31,835 bases of DNA, from positions 1 through 31,835 of IMG/VR virus record IMGVR_UViG_3300047457_000907; one strand, 5' to 3'. This document shows, piece after piece, positions 22,318 to 30,081 of this stretch (its first letter is position 1; each line of letters begins with the position of its first letter). The notes beneath the pieces were generated by a model. That model saw only the letters and a list, made by a program, of their open reading frames with translations. It made no database searches and was not told the origin of the DNA. This DNA comes from a virus. The position numbers were made by a program, and so were the translations under genes.

Positions 22318-24960
22318 ATGAGCTGTAAGATCACAGCGGATTGCATCTGCGGCCTTGAAGAATTCGTCCTCGACGTAGTCGCTGGTGGAGGGGGAGGCGG
22401 TGGTGGAGAATGCAACCTCACGACGGGTGACAAGGGTGACATCACTGTCAACACGATCAACAGCTGGTCGATTGACAACGGTGTCGTTAGTTTCCCTAAG
22501 ATCCAGAACGTCAACACGGATCGGCTGCTGGGTCGCGTCTCTGCTGGATCTGGCGTTGTTGAAGAGATTCTGTTCACGGATGTAGCGCAGCAATTGCTGA
22601 CGCAGAACACGATCAATTCGATTCGGACCTACCTTGGCCTGGGAACGTCCAGCACCCAGAACATCAACTACTTTGCGCTCGCTGCACACACGCACGATGC
22701 TGCTGACATTGTCTCCGGCACGATGTCGACAGCTAGGCTTGGAAGCGGTACTGCGAACAGCACCACCTTCCTGAACGGTGCGAACCAGTGGGTGACCATC
22801 AACGCAGCTGCCATCGCGGATGGCGACAAGGGCGATATCGTTGTCAGCGGTTCTGGCGCAACGTGGACCTTTGATCCTTCGGTAGTGACTGCCTTCGCAC
22901 GAACGCTGCTAGACGACGGTACGGCAGCAGCTGCACGGGCTACTCTTGGCATTACCGACCTGACGCTGTCTGCGTTTGGTCAGGCGATGATCACCGCAGC
23001 GAACTCGGCAGCTGGCACGGCCCTGCTCGACTCGTTTACCTCGACCGCCAAGGGACTCGCTCCTGCCTCCGGTGGTGGCACGAGCAACTTCCTTCGTGCT
23101 GATGGGACATGGGCTGCACCCACGACGTTCATCGGCCCCGATACCGTCACAACCACGACGATTATCAACGACGCGGTGACCAACGCGAAGCTGGCCGAGA
23201 TGGCAGCCAGCACGATCAAGGGTAATAACACAGCCGCCACGGCTAATCCCTTGGACCTCACCGGCACCCAGGTCACTGCGATGCTGGATGCGTTCAGCAG
23301 TTCTGCTAAGGGCCTTGCCCCTGCTTCTGGCGGAGGGACTGCGAACTACCTGCGCGCAGACGGCACATGGGCAGCACCACCTGGATCTGGTGGAGTCACG
23401 GACGGCGACAAGGGTGATATCGTTGTCTCGGCAGGTTCATGGCTGGTAGACGACGATGCCGACATCAACTTTCGCTCGGCGACAATTGGTGCAACGAGCA
23501 GTGGTGGTGCTAGGCTGTACTCGACCTATCCCAACCGACTCGATTTGCGAAATTCACTAAGTCCAAACAACCTGGCTGTCTACAACACCTATACCAGCGA
23601 CACTGATTATGAGCGAGTCGAGCTTGGCTGGGTCAATGACTTCGCGAGGGTCCGTACTGCAAAGGGTCTAAGCGGCGGAACCGCTCGCGGCCTGCTATTT
23701 CAGACTGATGACACCACCAGAATCAGCATTGGGGCGGCTGGAGCAGTGACATTTAACGCTGCCTACACCTTCCCAACGAGCGCAGGACTCGGTGGACAGG
23801 TGCTACAGACTAACAACATTGGTCAGTTGAGCTGGGCCACTATTACTGGCTCTCCTGCTGGCTCTACGTCGCAAGTCCAATACAACGAGGCTGGCGCATT
23901 TGGTGCTTCCCCGACATTTACATTTGGTGACACGACAGCCGCAAGCAATAAGCAGCTTTCGCTCGGAAGCAACTCAATCCACGGTTCGATCAAGATTACT
24001 GGCCCGACTCAAACGAGCAGTGTGTTCAGCGAGAATGCGATTAACATCACTCAGTCTTGGAACACTGGACTCGTAGCACCACTTGCACCGATATTTATCT
24101 CGATCACTGACACAAGTTCCGCTACGGCGTCCTCGCTAATCACTGCTCTAGTTGGCCCAAGCACAGTCTTTTCGGTTGGCAAGCGTGGGTATGTCAAAGC
24201 CCGTCATGGCGTCTATGCAGAGAATACGGCAGGTGCCGGGTTCTCTTGGTCTGACGGGACAGGCATTTACTTCGATGCGGCTGGCTCAGCAGGCCAACGC
24301 GACGGTGCGAATGCCCAGAAATTTGCCGTCTACAACAAGGCCGCAACCAACAGCCTTCCTACGACAGGCACTGCTGCTGACCCTGGATCTGCATACGAGC
24401 GTGGTGTCATCGACTGGAAGGGTGAGGCTAACGTCTTTAGGATCGGAACTGAGCAAGGTGCGTCTGGCACTGCTCGACCGATGAAGCTGATCACTGACGG
24501 CACAGAGCGCGTTCGGATTGCCGAGACTGGTGCTGTTCGATTTAACTCTGCCTACTCGTTCCCTACCTCTCAGGGATCAGCTGGTCAGGTGCTGGTCACC
24601 GATGGCGCAGTTCCATCAGTTGGCAGCCCTTATGCTGGTGCCCTTACCTTCCAGAGCGCAGTGCTGTCATCTGTGTCTACTACGGCCAGCACTTCGATCA
24701 CGCTGGCTGCCTCGGACAGTGGCAAGGTGATCTTCACTGCCGCTGGCAGTGCCGTGACGGTTACCATTCCTGCTGCTTTGCCAGCTAACTTCAATGTGCG
24801 GATCATCCAGGGCGGCAATGGTCAGGTCACTGTGCAGGCGGCGTCTGGTGTGACACTTGCCAGCTTGGCGAATAAGGTCGCCAGTGCTGGCGTCAACGGC
24901 GTCATGTGGTTGACCGGCATTTCCACGAACTCCTACAACCTCAGCGGCGACCTCGCCTAG
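22318..24960 (+). CDS. modular tail fibre protein 2
   Basis: 880 residues. The N-terminus ([20 protein letters not shown]) is cysteine-rich and is followed by a run of eight glycines. Fibre modules follow: [20 protein letters not shown] with [10 protein letters not shown] (shared with fibre 1), two copies of [12 protein letters not shown] followed by [10 protein letters not shown] (near 23046 and 23303), then two modules like that of fibre 1 ([20 protein letters not shown] to [19 protein letters not shown] to [13 protein letters not shown]). The C-terminal domain is beta-rich ([40 protein letters not shown]). Repeated modules point to a trimeric fibre shaft with a distal tip. It is preceded closely by the peptidase gene. 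Confidence 0.8.
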   Translation: MSCKITADCICGLEEFVLDVVAGGGGGGGGECNLTTGDKGDITVNTINSWSIDNGVVSFPKIQNVNTDRLLGRVSAGSGVVEEILFTDVAQQLLTQNTINSIRTYLGLGTSSTQNINYFALAAHTHDAADIVSGTMSTARLGSGTANSTTFLNGANQWVTINAAAIADGDKGDIVVSGSGATWTFDPSVVTAFARTLLDDGTAAAARATLGITDLTLSAFGQAMITAANSAAGTALLDSFTSTAKGLAPASGGGTSNFLRADGTWAAPTTFIGPDTVTTTTIINDAVTNAKLAEMAASTIKGNNTAATANPLDLTGTQVTAMLDAFSSSAKGLAPASGGGTANYLRADGTWAAPPGSGGVTDGDKGDIVVSAGSWLVDDDADINFRSATIGATSSGGARLYSTYPNRLDLRNSLSPNNLAVYNTYTSDTDYERVELGWVNDFARVRTAKGLSGGTARGLLFQTDDTTRISIGAAGAVTFNAAYTFPTSAGLGGQVLQTNNIGQLSWATITGSPAGSTSQVQYNEAGAFGASPTFTFGDTTAASNKQLSLGSNSIHGSIKITGPTQTSSVFSENAINITQSWNTGLVAPLAPIFISITDTSSATASSLITALVGPSTVFSVGKRGYVKARHGVYAENTAGAGFSWSDGTGIYFDAAGSAGQRDGANAQKFAVYNKAATNSLPTTGTAADPGSAYERGVIDWKGEANVFRIGTEQGASGTARPMKLITDGTERVRIAETGAVRFNSAYSFPTSQGSAGQVLVTDGAVPSVGSPYAGALTFQSAVLSSVSTTASTSITLAASDSGKVIFTAAGSAVTVTIPAALPANFNVRIIQGGNGQVTVQAASGVTLASLANKVASAGVNGVMWLTGISTNSYNLSGDLA

Positions 24961-24968
24961 GTGGACTG

Positions 24969-26531
24969 ATGCCCTACACGTTGATGGATTTCAGTGACGG
25001 TATCGTCCACGATGCGGCCTGGGCCAGCACCCAGCCCAATGGCAGTCGGGTCGTGATCATTGATGGGAAGGGCGACAGTGTCGTTGATCAGTTCAGCATC
25101 GCTGTGGGGCAGGGCCGTAATGGAACCAACGCCCTTCGGGTCAGGTCCGTACCAACCTCAACCGGCGGGGACAACCTGCCAGGCTTCTGGGTTATTCCGT
25201 ACATCAAGGCGTCTAATGGGCTCATGAAGCCTAAGGACTCTCGTGGGTACATGGTTCCACCTGGGACTCGCGTGAATCGATTCGGGGCATGGCTGAAGTT
25301 TCCGGTTGGCTTTCAGCAGGCGTACACGACATCGATTGTGGTAGGAACAAGATACTTCAACTTCAACATCGGAACTTACCACCACGATCCAGGCCAGATT
25401 GACGGAAGCGATGTGCAGGAGACTAACAACTGGCACGGCTACTATCAGGTAACTCTGCGGCATGATCAGGCCCAGGGCGACTGGATCCATATGCTCGTCA
25501 ACGAGATGCCCAGCCATCAGCGTGGTTACGGTCAGTACCGAGTGCCGAATCGTTTCACAGGTTCCGCTGGCGGTATGTGGGATACGCTGACTCGACTTTA
25601 CCTGGACACATCGCCCTACAAGGGCAATCCCGAAGTCCCGTATCCGGTGGATATGCTGGTCGATTCGATGTACTGCGATTACGTCGACGAGGACATGGGC
25701 ATCCAGGTGCAGATCGAGAACTTCGAGGACGGCCAGGACTTCACCTGCATCAGTGGTCAGCAATACAGCCTGACCGTTACCATCACCAATTCAACGGCAG
25801 CGGCGGTGACTGGCAAGCTGTACCACAGATCGCACTACAGCATGAGTCCGCAGTTGATTGATGCAGTGACTGGTGCCAACGCACACAACACCAACGTCAC
25901 GATTGCACCTAATTCGTCGAAGCTGTTTGTCTTCAGGATCACTCCAGCCAGTACCAACAATTACATGACGGGCGTGGTGTTCTCTCCATCCTCGCAGAAC
26001 ATCCCGCCTATGGGTCCGCTCCAGCCAAACCTGAGCGACCAGAGAACTGCCGTCAGTATGAACGTGTACGGTCAGTACAGCCCTTGGGATGGCAAGCTGG
26101 CGAGTGCATCCATCAAGACTAGGCCCCAGGCAGCTGTGACGTTTCCTCTCAAGCCCTGGTCTAGGGGCGGCAAGGTCTACTACGGGGCAGTTGGCGGCAA
26201 CATCACTGGCACATTACCGGCAAGCTCGCCTTCGGGAGAGACGATGGCCTTTAGCAAGGTCGATCAGCAGTCGACGGGTGGGAATATCACGATTGACTCT
26301 GACGGGGACTTCACTTTCGTTCCGACCGCTGGATTCGAGGGTTCGTACTTCTTCCGCTATGTGATCAACGACGGCTATCAGGATTCCAATATCTTTGGTG
26401 CCTGGGTCTACGCTGGTGAAGATGAAGGCGGTGGTGGTGTTGATCCGCCACCTCCTGTCCCCGAACTCAAGATCCAGATGACGGGTGCCAGCACCATGGG
26501 CTTCGCGTCCGGCAAGTTGCTCGTGCGATAG
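24969..26531 (+). CDS. lectin-like receptor-binding protein with Ig-like and cadherin-like domains
   Basis: 520 residues from the ATG at 24969; an earlier in-frame start lies inside the fibre gene and is rejected. Residues 1-240 resemble a concanavalin-like jelly roll: FSIAVGQGRNGTNALRVRSV, VNRFGAWLKFPVGFQQAYT, YYQVTLRHDQAQGDWIHMLV, TLTRLYLDTSPYKG. Residues about 245-345 look Ig-like (QYSLTVTITNSTAAAVTGKL). Residues about 415-490 look like a VCBS/cadherin-type domain (GGNITIDSDGDFTFVPTAGF, EGSYFFRYVINDGYQDSN). A Gly/Pro linker and a short tail follow. It probably binds or degrades a surface glycan. No catalytic site can be named. Confidence 0.7.
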   Translation: MPYTLMDFSDGIVHDAAWASTQPNGSRVVIIDGKGDSVVDQFSIAVGQGRNGTNALRVRSVPTSTGGDNLPGFWVIPYIKASNGLMKPKDSRGYMVPPGTRVNRFGAWLKFPVGFQQAYTTSIVVGTRYFNFNIGTYHHDPGQIDGSDVQETNNWHGYYQVTLRHDQAQGDWIHMLVNEMPSHQRGYGQYRVPNRFTGSAGGMWDTLTRLYLDTSPYKGNPEVPYPVDMLVDSMYCDYVDEDMGIQVQIENFEDGQDFTCISGQQYSLTVTITNSTAAAVTGKLYHRSHYSMSPQLIDAVTGANAHNTNVTIAPNSSKLFVFRITPASTNNYMTGVVFSPSSQNIPPMGPLQPNLSDQRTAVSMNVYGQYSPWDGKLASASIKTRPQAAVTFPLKPWSRGGKVYYGAVGGNITGTLPASSPSGETMAFSKVDQQSTGGNITIDSDGDFTFVPTAGFEGSYFFRYVINDGYQDSNIFGAWVYAGEDEGGGGVDPPPPVPELKIQMTGASTMGFASGKLLVR

Positions 26532-26554
26532 TCTATGGTACGATGTTCATCGTA
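26517..26554 (+). promoter_or_regulatory. candidate promoter with 16-bp palindrome
   Basis: TACGATG (26539-26545) and CATCGTA (26548-26554) form a perfect inverted repeat with a 2-base centre. A weak promoter pair, TTGCTC (26517) and TACGAT (26539) with a 16-base spacer, overlaps it. The site lies just before the small secreted-protein gene and could be an operator. Confidence 0.35.
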
Positions 26555-26585
26555 TGGGCAAAAAGCAATGCACAGGAGTTTGGTT

Positions 26586-26783
26586 ATGAAAGATCGTTCT
26601 TTGGTGAAGTTGGGGCTGGCGTTTCTGGTTGCTGCGATTGTGTCGACCTCCGCTGACGCGCACATCTTTGGGCGGGTGAGTCGAAGTCGTTCGGTGGCCG
26701 TCTCCAAGACGGTTGCGGTGCAGCAGGTCGGAGTCGCCCGTGCTCGGGTTGTGTGCCGCAGCGGTCAGTGTGGGGTTCGCTAA
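26586..26783 (+). CDS. small secreted protein with signal peptide
   Basis: 65 residues from the ATG at 26586, which has AGGAG 9 bases upstream; a longer frame from 26535 is not supported. It starts MKDRSLVKLGLAFLVAAIVS, with a likely cleavage after ADA (SADA-HIF). The mature part is short and basic (GRVSRSRSVAVSKTVAVQQV and a terminal CRSGQCGVR with two cysteines). The family is unknown. The stop overlaps the next ATG (TAATG). Confidence 0.7.
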   Translation: MKDRSLVKLGLAFLVAAIVSTSADAHIFGRVSRSRSVAVSKTVAVQQVGVARARVVCRSGQCGVR

Positions 26784-26998
26784 TGGCCAGGCACTACCAC
26801 TGCAAGCCATGCGGCGAAAAGTGGCGGGGCGACCCGTGGTGCCCGCAGTGTGGACGGGTCTCCAAACTCGATGGAAAGATGGAGCCTGGAATGGCTGCCG
26901 GCGGCAGGCCGGAGGTTGAAAAGGACAAGTGGACCCTGAAGGACGCCAAGTACAAGTACCGGCTCAAGCAGGGGCGAATTTCCAAGAATGGCAAGTAG
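26783..26998 (+). CDS. small zinc-ribbon protein
   Basis: 71 residues from the ATG at 26783. It has two CxxC knuckles, HYHCKPCGEKW and PWCPQCGRV, which would bind one zinc ion, then a basic, lysine-rich C-terminus (WTLKDAKYKYRLKQGRI). Phage zinc-ribbon proteins often bind DNA, RNA or polymerase, but the target is unknown here. The gene is coupled to the secreted-protein gene and followed by a strong terminator. Confidence 0.75.
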   Translation: MARHYHCKPCGEKWRGDPWCPQCGRVSKLDGKMEPGMAAGGRPEVEKDKWTLKDAKYKYRLKQGRISKNGK

Positions 26999-27003
26999 TC
27001 ACG

Positions 27004-27056
27004 GCGTCCGGGCCGCTGTCCTGAGCCCCACCAGGCGGCGGTCTGGGCGCATTTTT
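27004..27056 (+). terminator. intrinsic terminator between fibre and neck/tail modules
   Basis: GCGTCCGGGCCGC at 27004-27016 pairs with GCGGTCTGGGCGC at 27038-27050 (13 bp, three wobbles). CCTG/CAGG may pair inside the loop. ATTTTTG follows the stem. It marks the end of the fibre and small-gene region. Confidence 0.75.
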
Positions 27057-27070
27057 GAGAGGTCTATCAG

Positions 27071-27364
27071 ATGCCGACCCCGTGTGATCCCGATTGCGGA
27101 GACATCCTGCCAGTGGATTGCGCCAGGGCTGAGCAGTTGCGATCAAAGATCATGACACAGATCGAGCGTCTCATCTGTGCGCCAGATGGTCCCATTGAGA
27201 TTGACGGGGTGCGTTACGACAGCAAGGGTAACGCGATGAAGAATCTCAGGGAGATGCTGGACTGGACTTACAGCCTGTGCGAGAGGGCGTCCGAGGCCGA
27301 AGAGGGCCCAATGGTCCTGTGGGTCGGAAGCAAGTCATGTGGCTACGGAGACTGCTGCGGATGA
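27071..27364 (+). CDS. putative head-tail connector protein
   Basis: 97 residues, cysteine-rich (eight Cys: PCDPDCGD at the start, SCGYGDCCG at the end). The core has SKIMTQIERLI, IEIDGVRYDSKGNAMKNLRE and MLDWTYSLCERASE, a helical layout found in small phage neck proteins. Its place as first gene of the neck module and its ATGA coupling to the next gene support a head completion or connector role. The family is not named. Confidence 0.6.
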   Translation: MPTPCDPDCGDILPVDCARAEQLRSKIMTQIERLICAPDGPIEIDGVRYDSKGNAMKNLREMLDWTYSLCERASEAEEGPMVLWVGSKSCGYGDCCG

Positions 27365-27948
27365 TGCCCACCACGACCGTCACCCTGGTCGAGTGCGACG
27401 GCACAGAGTACGAGTCCTGTGGATTCGTAGCCTCCACGGCAGCGACACTGTCCGATGACGGGTCGGTCCTGGTGTCGAAGGTTACGGCAGTCTTCCACGA
27501 GGTGCTCCCCACCGATGCGAGGACAATCCTGGTGGAAGGCGTCGAGTACACGGTCCTGGCGATCCGCAAGGCGATCGGTGCCTGTATCACCAAGATCGAC
27601 GCATTCCGAACAGTACTGACAGGCTGCGATGTCTGCGATGGGCTGCTTTTCTCAGGAATTATCGTTTCAGACTGTAGTGAGGACGCATTCGAGATGGAGC
27701 CTGGAGCGGAGCCGCTGAGGTTTTCAGCCAGGCACCTGAGGAGTGAGACCAGGAAGCTGGGTGACATCCTGACCCACATCGAAACCTACGAGTTGACAGT
27801 AGAGGGCAATCCTGTCCTGACAGCAGACAACGTCATTGAGGGCTGTGGCAGGGCCTACAAGGTACGGGAGGTGGTTGGCAGGAACGGCATCAGGGAACCG
27901 ATGCGAGTCCTCGCAGAGGTCACATCCAGGCCCAGGGCGAGGGTATAG
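27361..27948 (+). CDS. putative head-tail joining protein
   Basis: 195 residues from the ATG at 27361, overlapping the previous stop; a 28-codon extension is rejected because it lies inside that gene. It is beta-rich with seven cysteines: TTTVTLVECDGTEYESCGFV, VLVSKVTAVFHEVLPTDART, EGVEYTVLAIRKAIGAC, HIETYELTVEGNPVLTADNV. The position between connector and gp10-like genes suggests a neck or head-tail stopper role. No family is recognised. Confidence 0.6.
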   Translation: MMPTTTVTLVECDGTEYESCGFVASTAATLSDDGSVLVSKVTAVFHEVLPTDARTILVEGVEYTVLAIRKAIGACITKIDAFRTVLTGCDVCDGLLFSGIIVSDCSEDAFEMEPGAEPLRFSARHLRSETRKLGDILTHIETYELTVEGNPVLTADNVIEGCGRAYKVREVVGRNGIREPMRVLAEVTSRPRARV

Positions 27949-27949
27949 C

Positions 27950-28342
27950 ATGGAGATTGCGAGCAACAGGACTCCCGAGTTGCTGGAAGCTGTTGTCAAG
28001 AAGCTGTCCAACGGCATCGAGCAGGCCATGGCGGCCCATGCCGCGGCGATCCGCTATGAGGTGACTCAGCGTGTCGTTGCGACTTCTGGCCGAAGCGTTC
28101 CCGGTGAGTACCCAGCGAGGGACACTGGGCTGCTCTCCGAGTCCATCGCCTATGCGGTCGACAAGACAACCGGGCACGGCATCGTTGGAGTGACCGGAAC
28201 CCCGGAGCGGCGCAACAAGGACCGCGGTGGGCTCCCACTGCTCTGGCTTGAGGACCTGCAAGGCCGACTAGGCATGCGAGCGGCATTCGAGCAGTACAGG
28301 AGCAACATCGTTGCTGACATTAAGGCGGGGGCCAGCCTATGA
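27950..28342 (+). CDS. HK97 gp10-like tail completion protein
   Basis: 130 residues from the ATG at 27950 behind GAGGG. The pattern matches HK97 gp10-like neck/tail completion proteins: an N-terminal helix (LLEAVVKKLSNGIEQAMAAH), then GEYPARDTGLLSESIAYAVD, GIVGVTGTPERR, and LPLLWLEDLQGRLGMRAAFE with a final helix. It would help connect head and tail. It overlaps the next gene by 4 bases (ATGA). Confidence 0.7.
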   Translation: MEIASNRTPELLEAVVKKLSNGIEQAMAAHAAAIRYEVTQRVVATSGRSVPGEYPARDTGLLSESIAYAVDKTTGHGIVGVTGTPERRNKDRGGLPLLWLEDLQGRLGMRAAFEQYRSNIVADIKAGASL

Positions 28343-28758
28343 CGCTCTGTTGCGATATCAACAGCGACAGCCCATGCACCATCGATGAGGCAGTTAAAAC
28401 AGCCCTCGTTGACGCTGGTGTTCTGGCCTCGATCCACTCTGGTGCCTTAGTGCATCAGGATGAGAAGAACTGGCCGGTGATCGTTTTTGAACTGCTTCAG
28501 CCTTCCTTGGGCAAGCCCAACGGATGCTGCTTGCAGTTTGAGGCGGTCTTGCAGATGCGGATCTATTCGACCACCAAGATGGAGGGCGTGCAGCTCGCCG
28601 GTACGGTACTCTCGGTGCTTAAGGACAGGCAGCCGCTTCAGAGCCTCAGCGGAAACTTTATGGTTTTCAAGCATACGATCCCTCAGCAGCTGGAGCTGCC
28701 TGATGGGATTTTCATGACTAAGGCGAACTACAGTCTCGTGATTGTGACGCCCAAGTAG
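28339..28758 (+). CDS. tail terminator-like protein
   Basis: 139 residues, placed between the gp10-like and tail tube genes, the usual place of the tail terminator. The pattern fits the alpha/beta fold of these proteins: an N-terminal helix (IDEAVKTALVDAGVLASIHS), strands NWPVIVFELLQPSLGKPNG and LQFEAVLQMRIYSTTKMEGV, a helix with GTVLSVLKDRQ, and a C-terminal strand with YSLVIVTPK. It would cap the growing tube at its proper length. There are five cysteines. The assignment is by order and pattern. Confidence 0.65.
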   Translation: MTLCCDINSDSPCTIDEAVKTALVDAGVLASIHSGALVHQDEKNWPVIVFELLQPSLGKPNGCCLQFEAVLQMRIYSTTKMEGVQLAGTVLSVLKDRQPLQSLSGNFMVFKHTIPQQLELPDGIFMTKANYSLVIVTPK

Positions 28759-28774
28759 GAAAAGGAGTTTTATC

Positions 28775-29356
28775 ATGGCGTGTGGACTTTGCCCTGGCTA
28801 CTTTGGCGTGTACTACTGGGACCCGGACTCTGGTGAAGCCGGGGCGTGGGTGGAGTTGGAGAACGTCGATTCCTGGAATGTCGAAGCCAATGTGCAGGAG
28901 GCGACGAAGAAGCGGACCTCCAGCACGAATGGCGTTGCGGTGAAGTTCTGCTCGGATGTCGTGGACTTCACGGCGTCGGTCACCACGACCCTCTGCAAGG
29001 ACACTTGGCTCTTCTGCGACATCCTCGGCGGAAACGGCCAGACGATGGGGTCGACAAAGACCACTTGGTTCTACTTTGGCTGGGGCGATGTTGACGCCAA
29101 TGGAGTGCAGTCTAAGGATCCGCCATCGCTGACTCCGACCACGGTGGTTAGCGGAGATTCGCTCGACGGATACCGAAATGGAACCGATGTGCTTCCTCCT
29201 GGTCATGCCGACAATGGCCTCTACCTCTACGGTTCCGTGGTTCCTCCTGGATTCGGCGGTGACAATACCAACACGGATCCATCGACGGCTACGTTCACGA
29301 TCAACGTGAGTAGCGGTCCAATTCTTCCGCTCTGCGTTGGTCGGGCGGTTGGTTAA
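28775..29356 (+). CDS. major tail tube protein
   Basis: 193 residues after a strong AAGGAG site, 18 bases before the start of the tube-assembly genes' run. Short N-terminus MACGLCPGYFGVYYWD, then WVELENVDSWNVEANVQEAT, KRTSSTNGVAVKFCSDVVDF, TASVTTTLCKDTWLFCDILG: the strand pattern of siphovirus tube proteins. The C-terminal half has a loop rich in Gly/Asn/Pro (YRNGTDVLPPGHADNGLYLY) and a final TFTINVSSGPILPLC. Gene order (terminator, tube, chaperone, tape measure) is the canonical siphovirus order. Confidence 0.8.
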   Translation: MACGLCPGYFGVYYWDPDSGEAGAWVELENVDSWNVEANVQEATKKRTSSTNGVAVKFCSDVVDFTASVTTTLCKDTWLFCDILGGNGQTMGSTKTTWFYFGWGDVDANGVQSKDPPSLTPTTVVSGDSLDGYRNGTDVLPPGHADNGLYLYGSVVPPGFGGDNTNTDPSTATFTINVSSGPILPLCVGRAVG

Positions 29357-29389
29357 TCGTTTCAGTCCTGTTGCACGAAAGGTGGGGCT

Positions 29390-29857
29390 ATGCAACCTAT
29401 GGGTGAAGACTTCACCGTCACTATCGACGGTGAAGAGCGGACGTACTACATCGAGCCGAACTGCTTCATGGAAGCGACGGTAACACGACTCGTGTCTTAT
29501 GTCCGTGCGAAGCGTTCGGAGCAGCGAAAAGAAGTCATGCGCGAACTTGGTGAGGCAGGCAAGGACCTGCCCATCGAGGTCCAGACCAACATGGGCAGGG
29601 ACCTGATTCGTGACGCAATTGACCGCGCCATCATCGACTACGAGTCGGCACTGGCTGCACTCAATTCCGCTGACGGCGAGGGCCTTGCCATCGCTCTGGA
29701 GATGAATGTCCAAGGCATCAACTCAAGGGCGGAAGCACGGAAGGTCATGGCGGCTTATCCGAACATGGCAGAACTGACATCGAAGGTCGTGACGGCTGGC
29801 ATGAGTGCCATCCACGCGGCCCAAGAATACGACCCGAAGACCGGCCTGGGAAACTAA
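29390..29857 (+). CDS. tail assembly chaperone (gpG-like)
   Basis: 155 residues from the ATG at 29390, behind AAAGGTGG. It begins with a beta hairpin (EDFTVTIDGEERTYYIEPNC) followed by helices (NMGRDLIRDAIDRAIIDYES, ALAALNSADGEGLAIALEMN) and ends at TGLGN. It sits between tube and tape measure genes, the position of lambda G. Its last two sense codons, GGA AAC, are part of the frameshift heptamer GGGAAAC. The product would bind the tape measure protein and recruit tube subunits. Confidence 0.82.
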   Translation: MQPMGEDFTVTIDGEERTYYIEPNCFMEATVTRLVSYVRAKRSEQRKEVMRELGEAGKDLPIEVQTNMGRDLIRDAIDRAIIDYESALAALNSADGEGLAIALEMNVQGINSRAEARKVMAAYPNMAELTSKVVTAGMSAIHAAQEYDPKTGLGN

Positions 29858-30081
29858 TTGCTCCCCGCGGTGATGGTGCCAAATCCGTCACGCGGGAAGA
29901 GGCGGATGTGTCGCTGGCTCAAGAGTATCACATGTCCCTTGAGCAGGTTCGCAGGCTGAACCTGTACGACAAGCGACTTATGATGGGCTGGAAGCCATTT
30001 GACAGGGAAACGGCTAAGCAGGCTGCTGAGCAGCATGTCGCCGGCATCCTGTCGATGGCAAAACGCTTCGGAGCAAGGTAA
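29390..30081 (+). CDS. tail assembly chaperone fusion (gpG-T-like) made by -1 frameshift
   Basis: Joining 29390-29854 to 29854-30081, with C29854 read twice, gives 155 + 75 = 230 residues. The added segment begins LIAPRGDGAKSVTREEADVS and includes LAQEYHMSLEQVRRLNLYDK, GWKPFDRETAKQAAEQHV, and it ends MAKRFGAR. The extension is helical and basic, as in T-domains that bind tube protein. No good start codon with a ribosome-binding site supports separate translation. The stop overlaps the tape measure ATG (TAATG). Confidence 0.8.
29848..29896 (+). promoter_or_regulatory. -1 programmed ribosomal frameshift signal
   Basis: Slippery heptamer G GGA AAC at 29848-29854, in the zero-frame register, ends just before the TAA stop (29855-29857). 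A 9-base spacer leads to a stem-loop at 29864-29896: CCCGCG pairs with CGCGGG, one bulged G, TGATGG pairs with CCGTCA, and an 8-base loop. Lambda's G/GT site is the related GGGAAAG. The -1 frame then runs open from 29854 to the TAA at 30079-30081. Confidence 0.85.
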
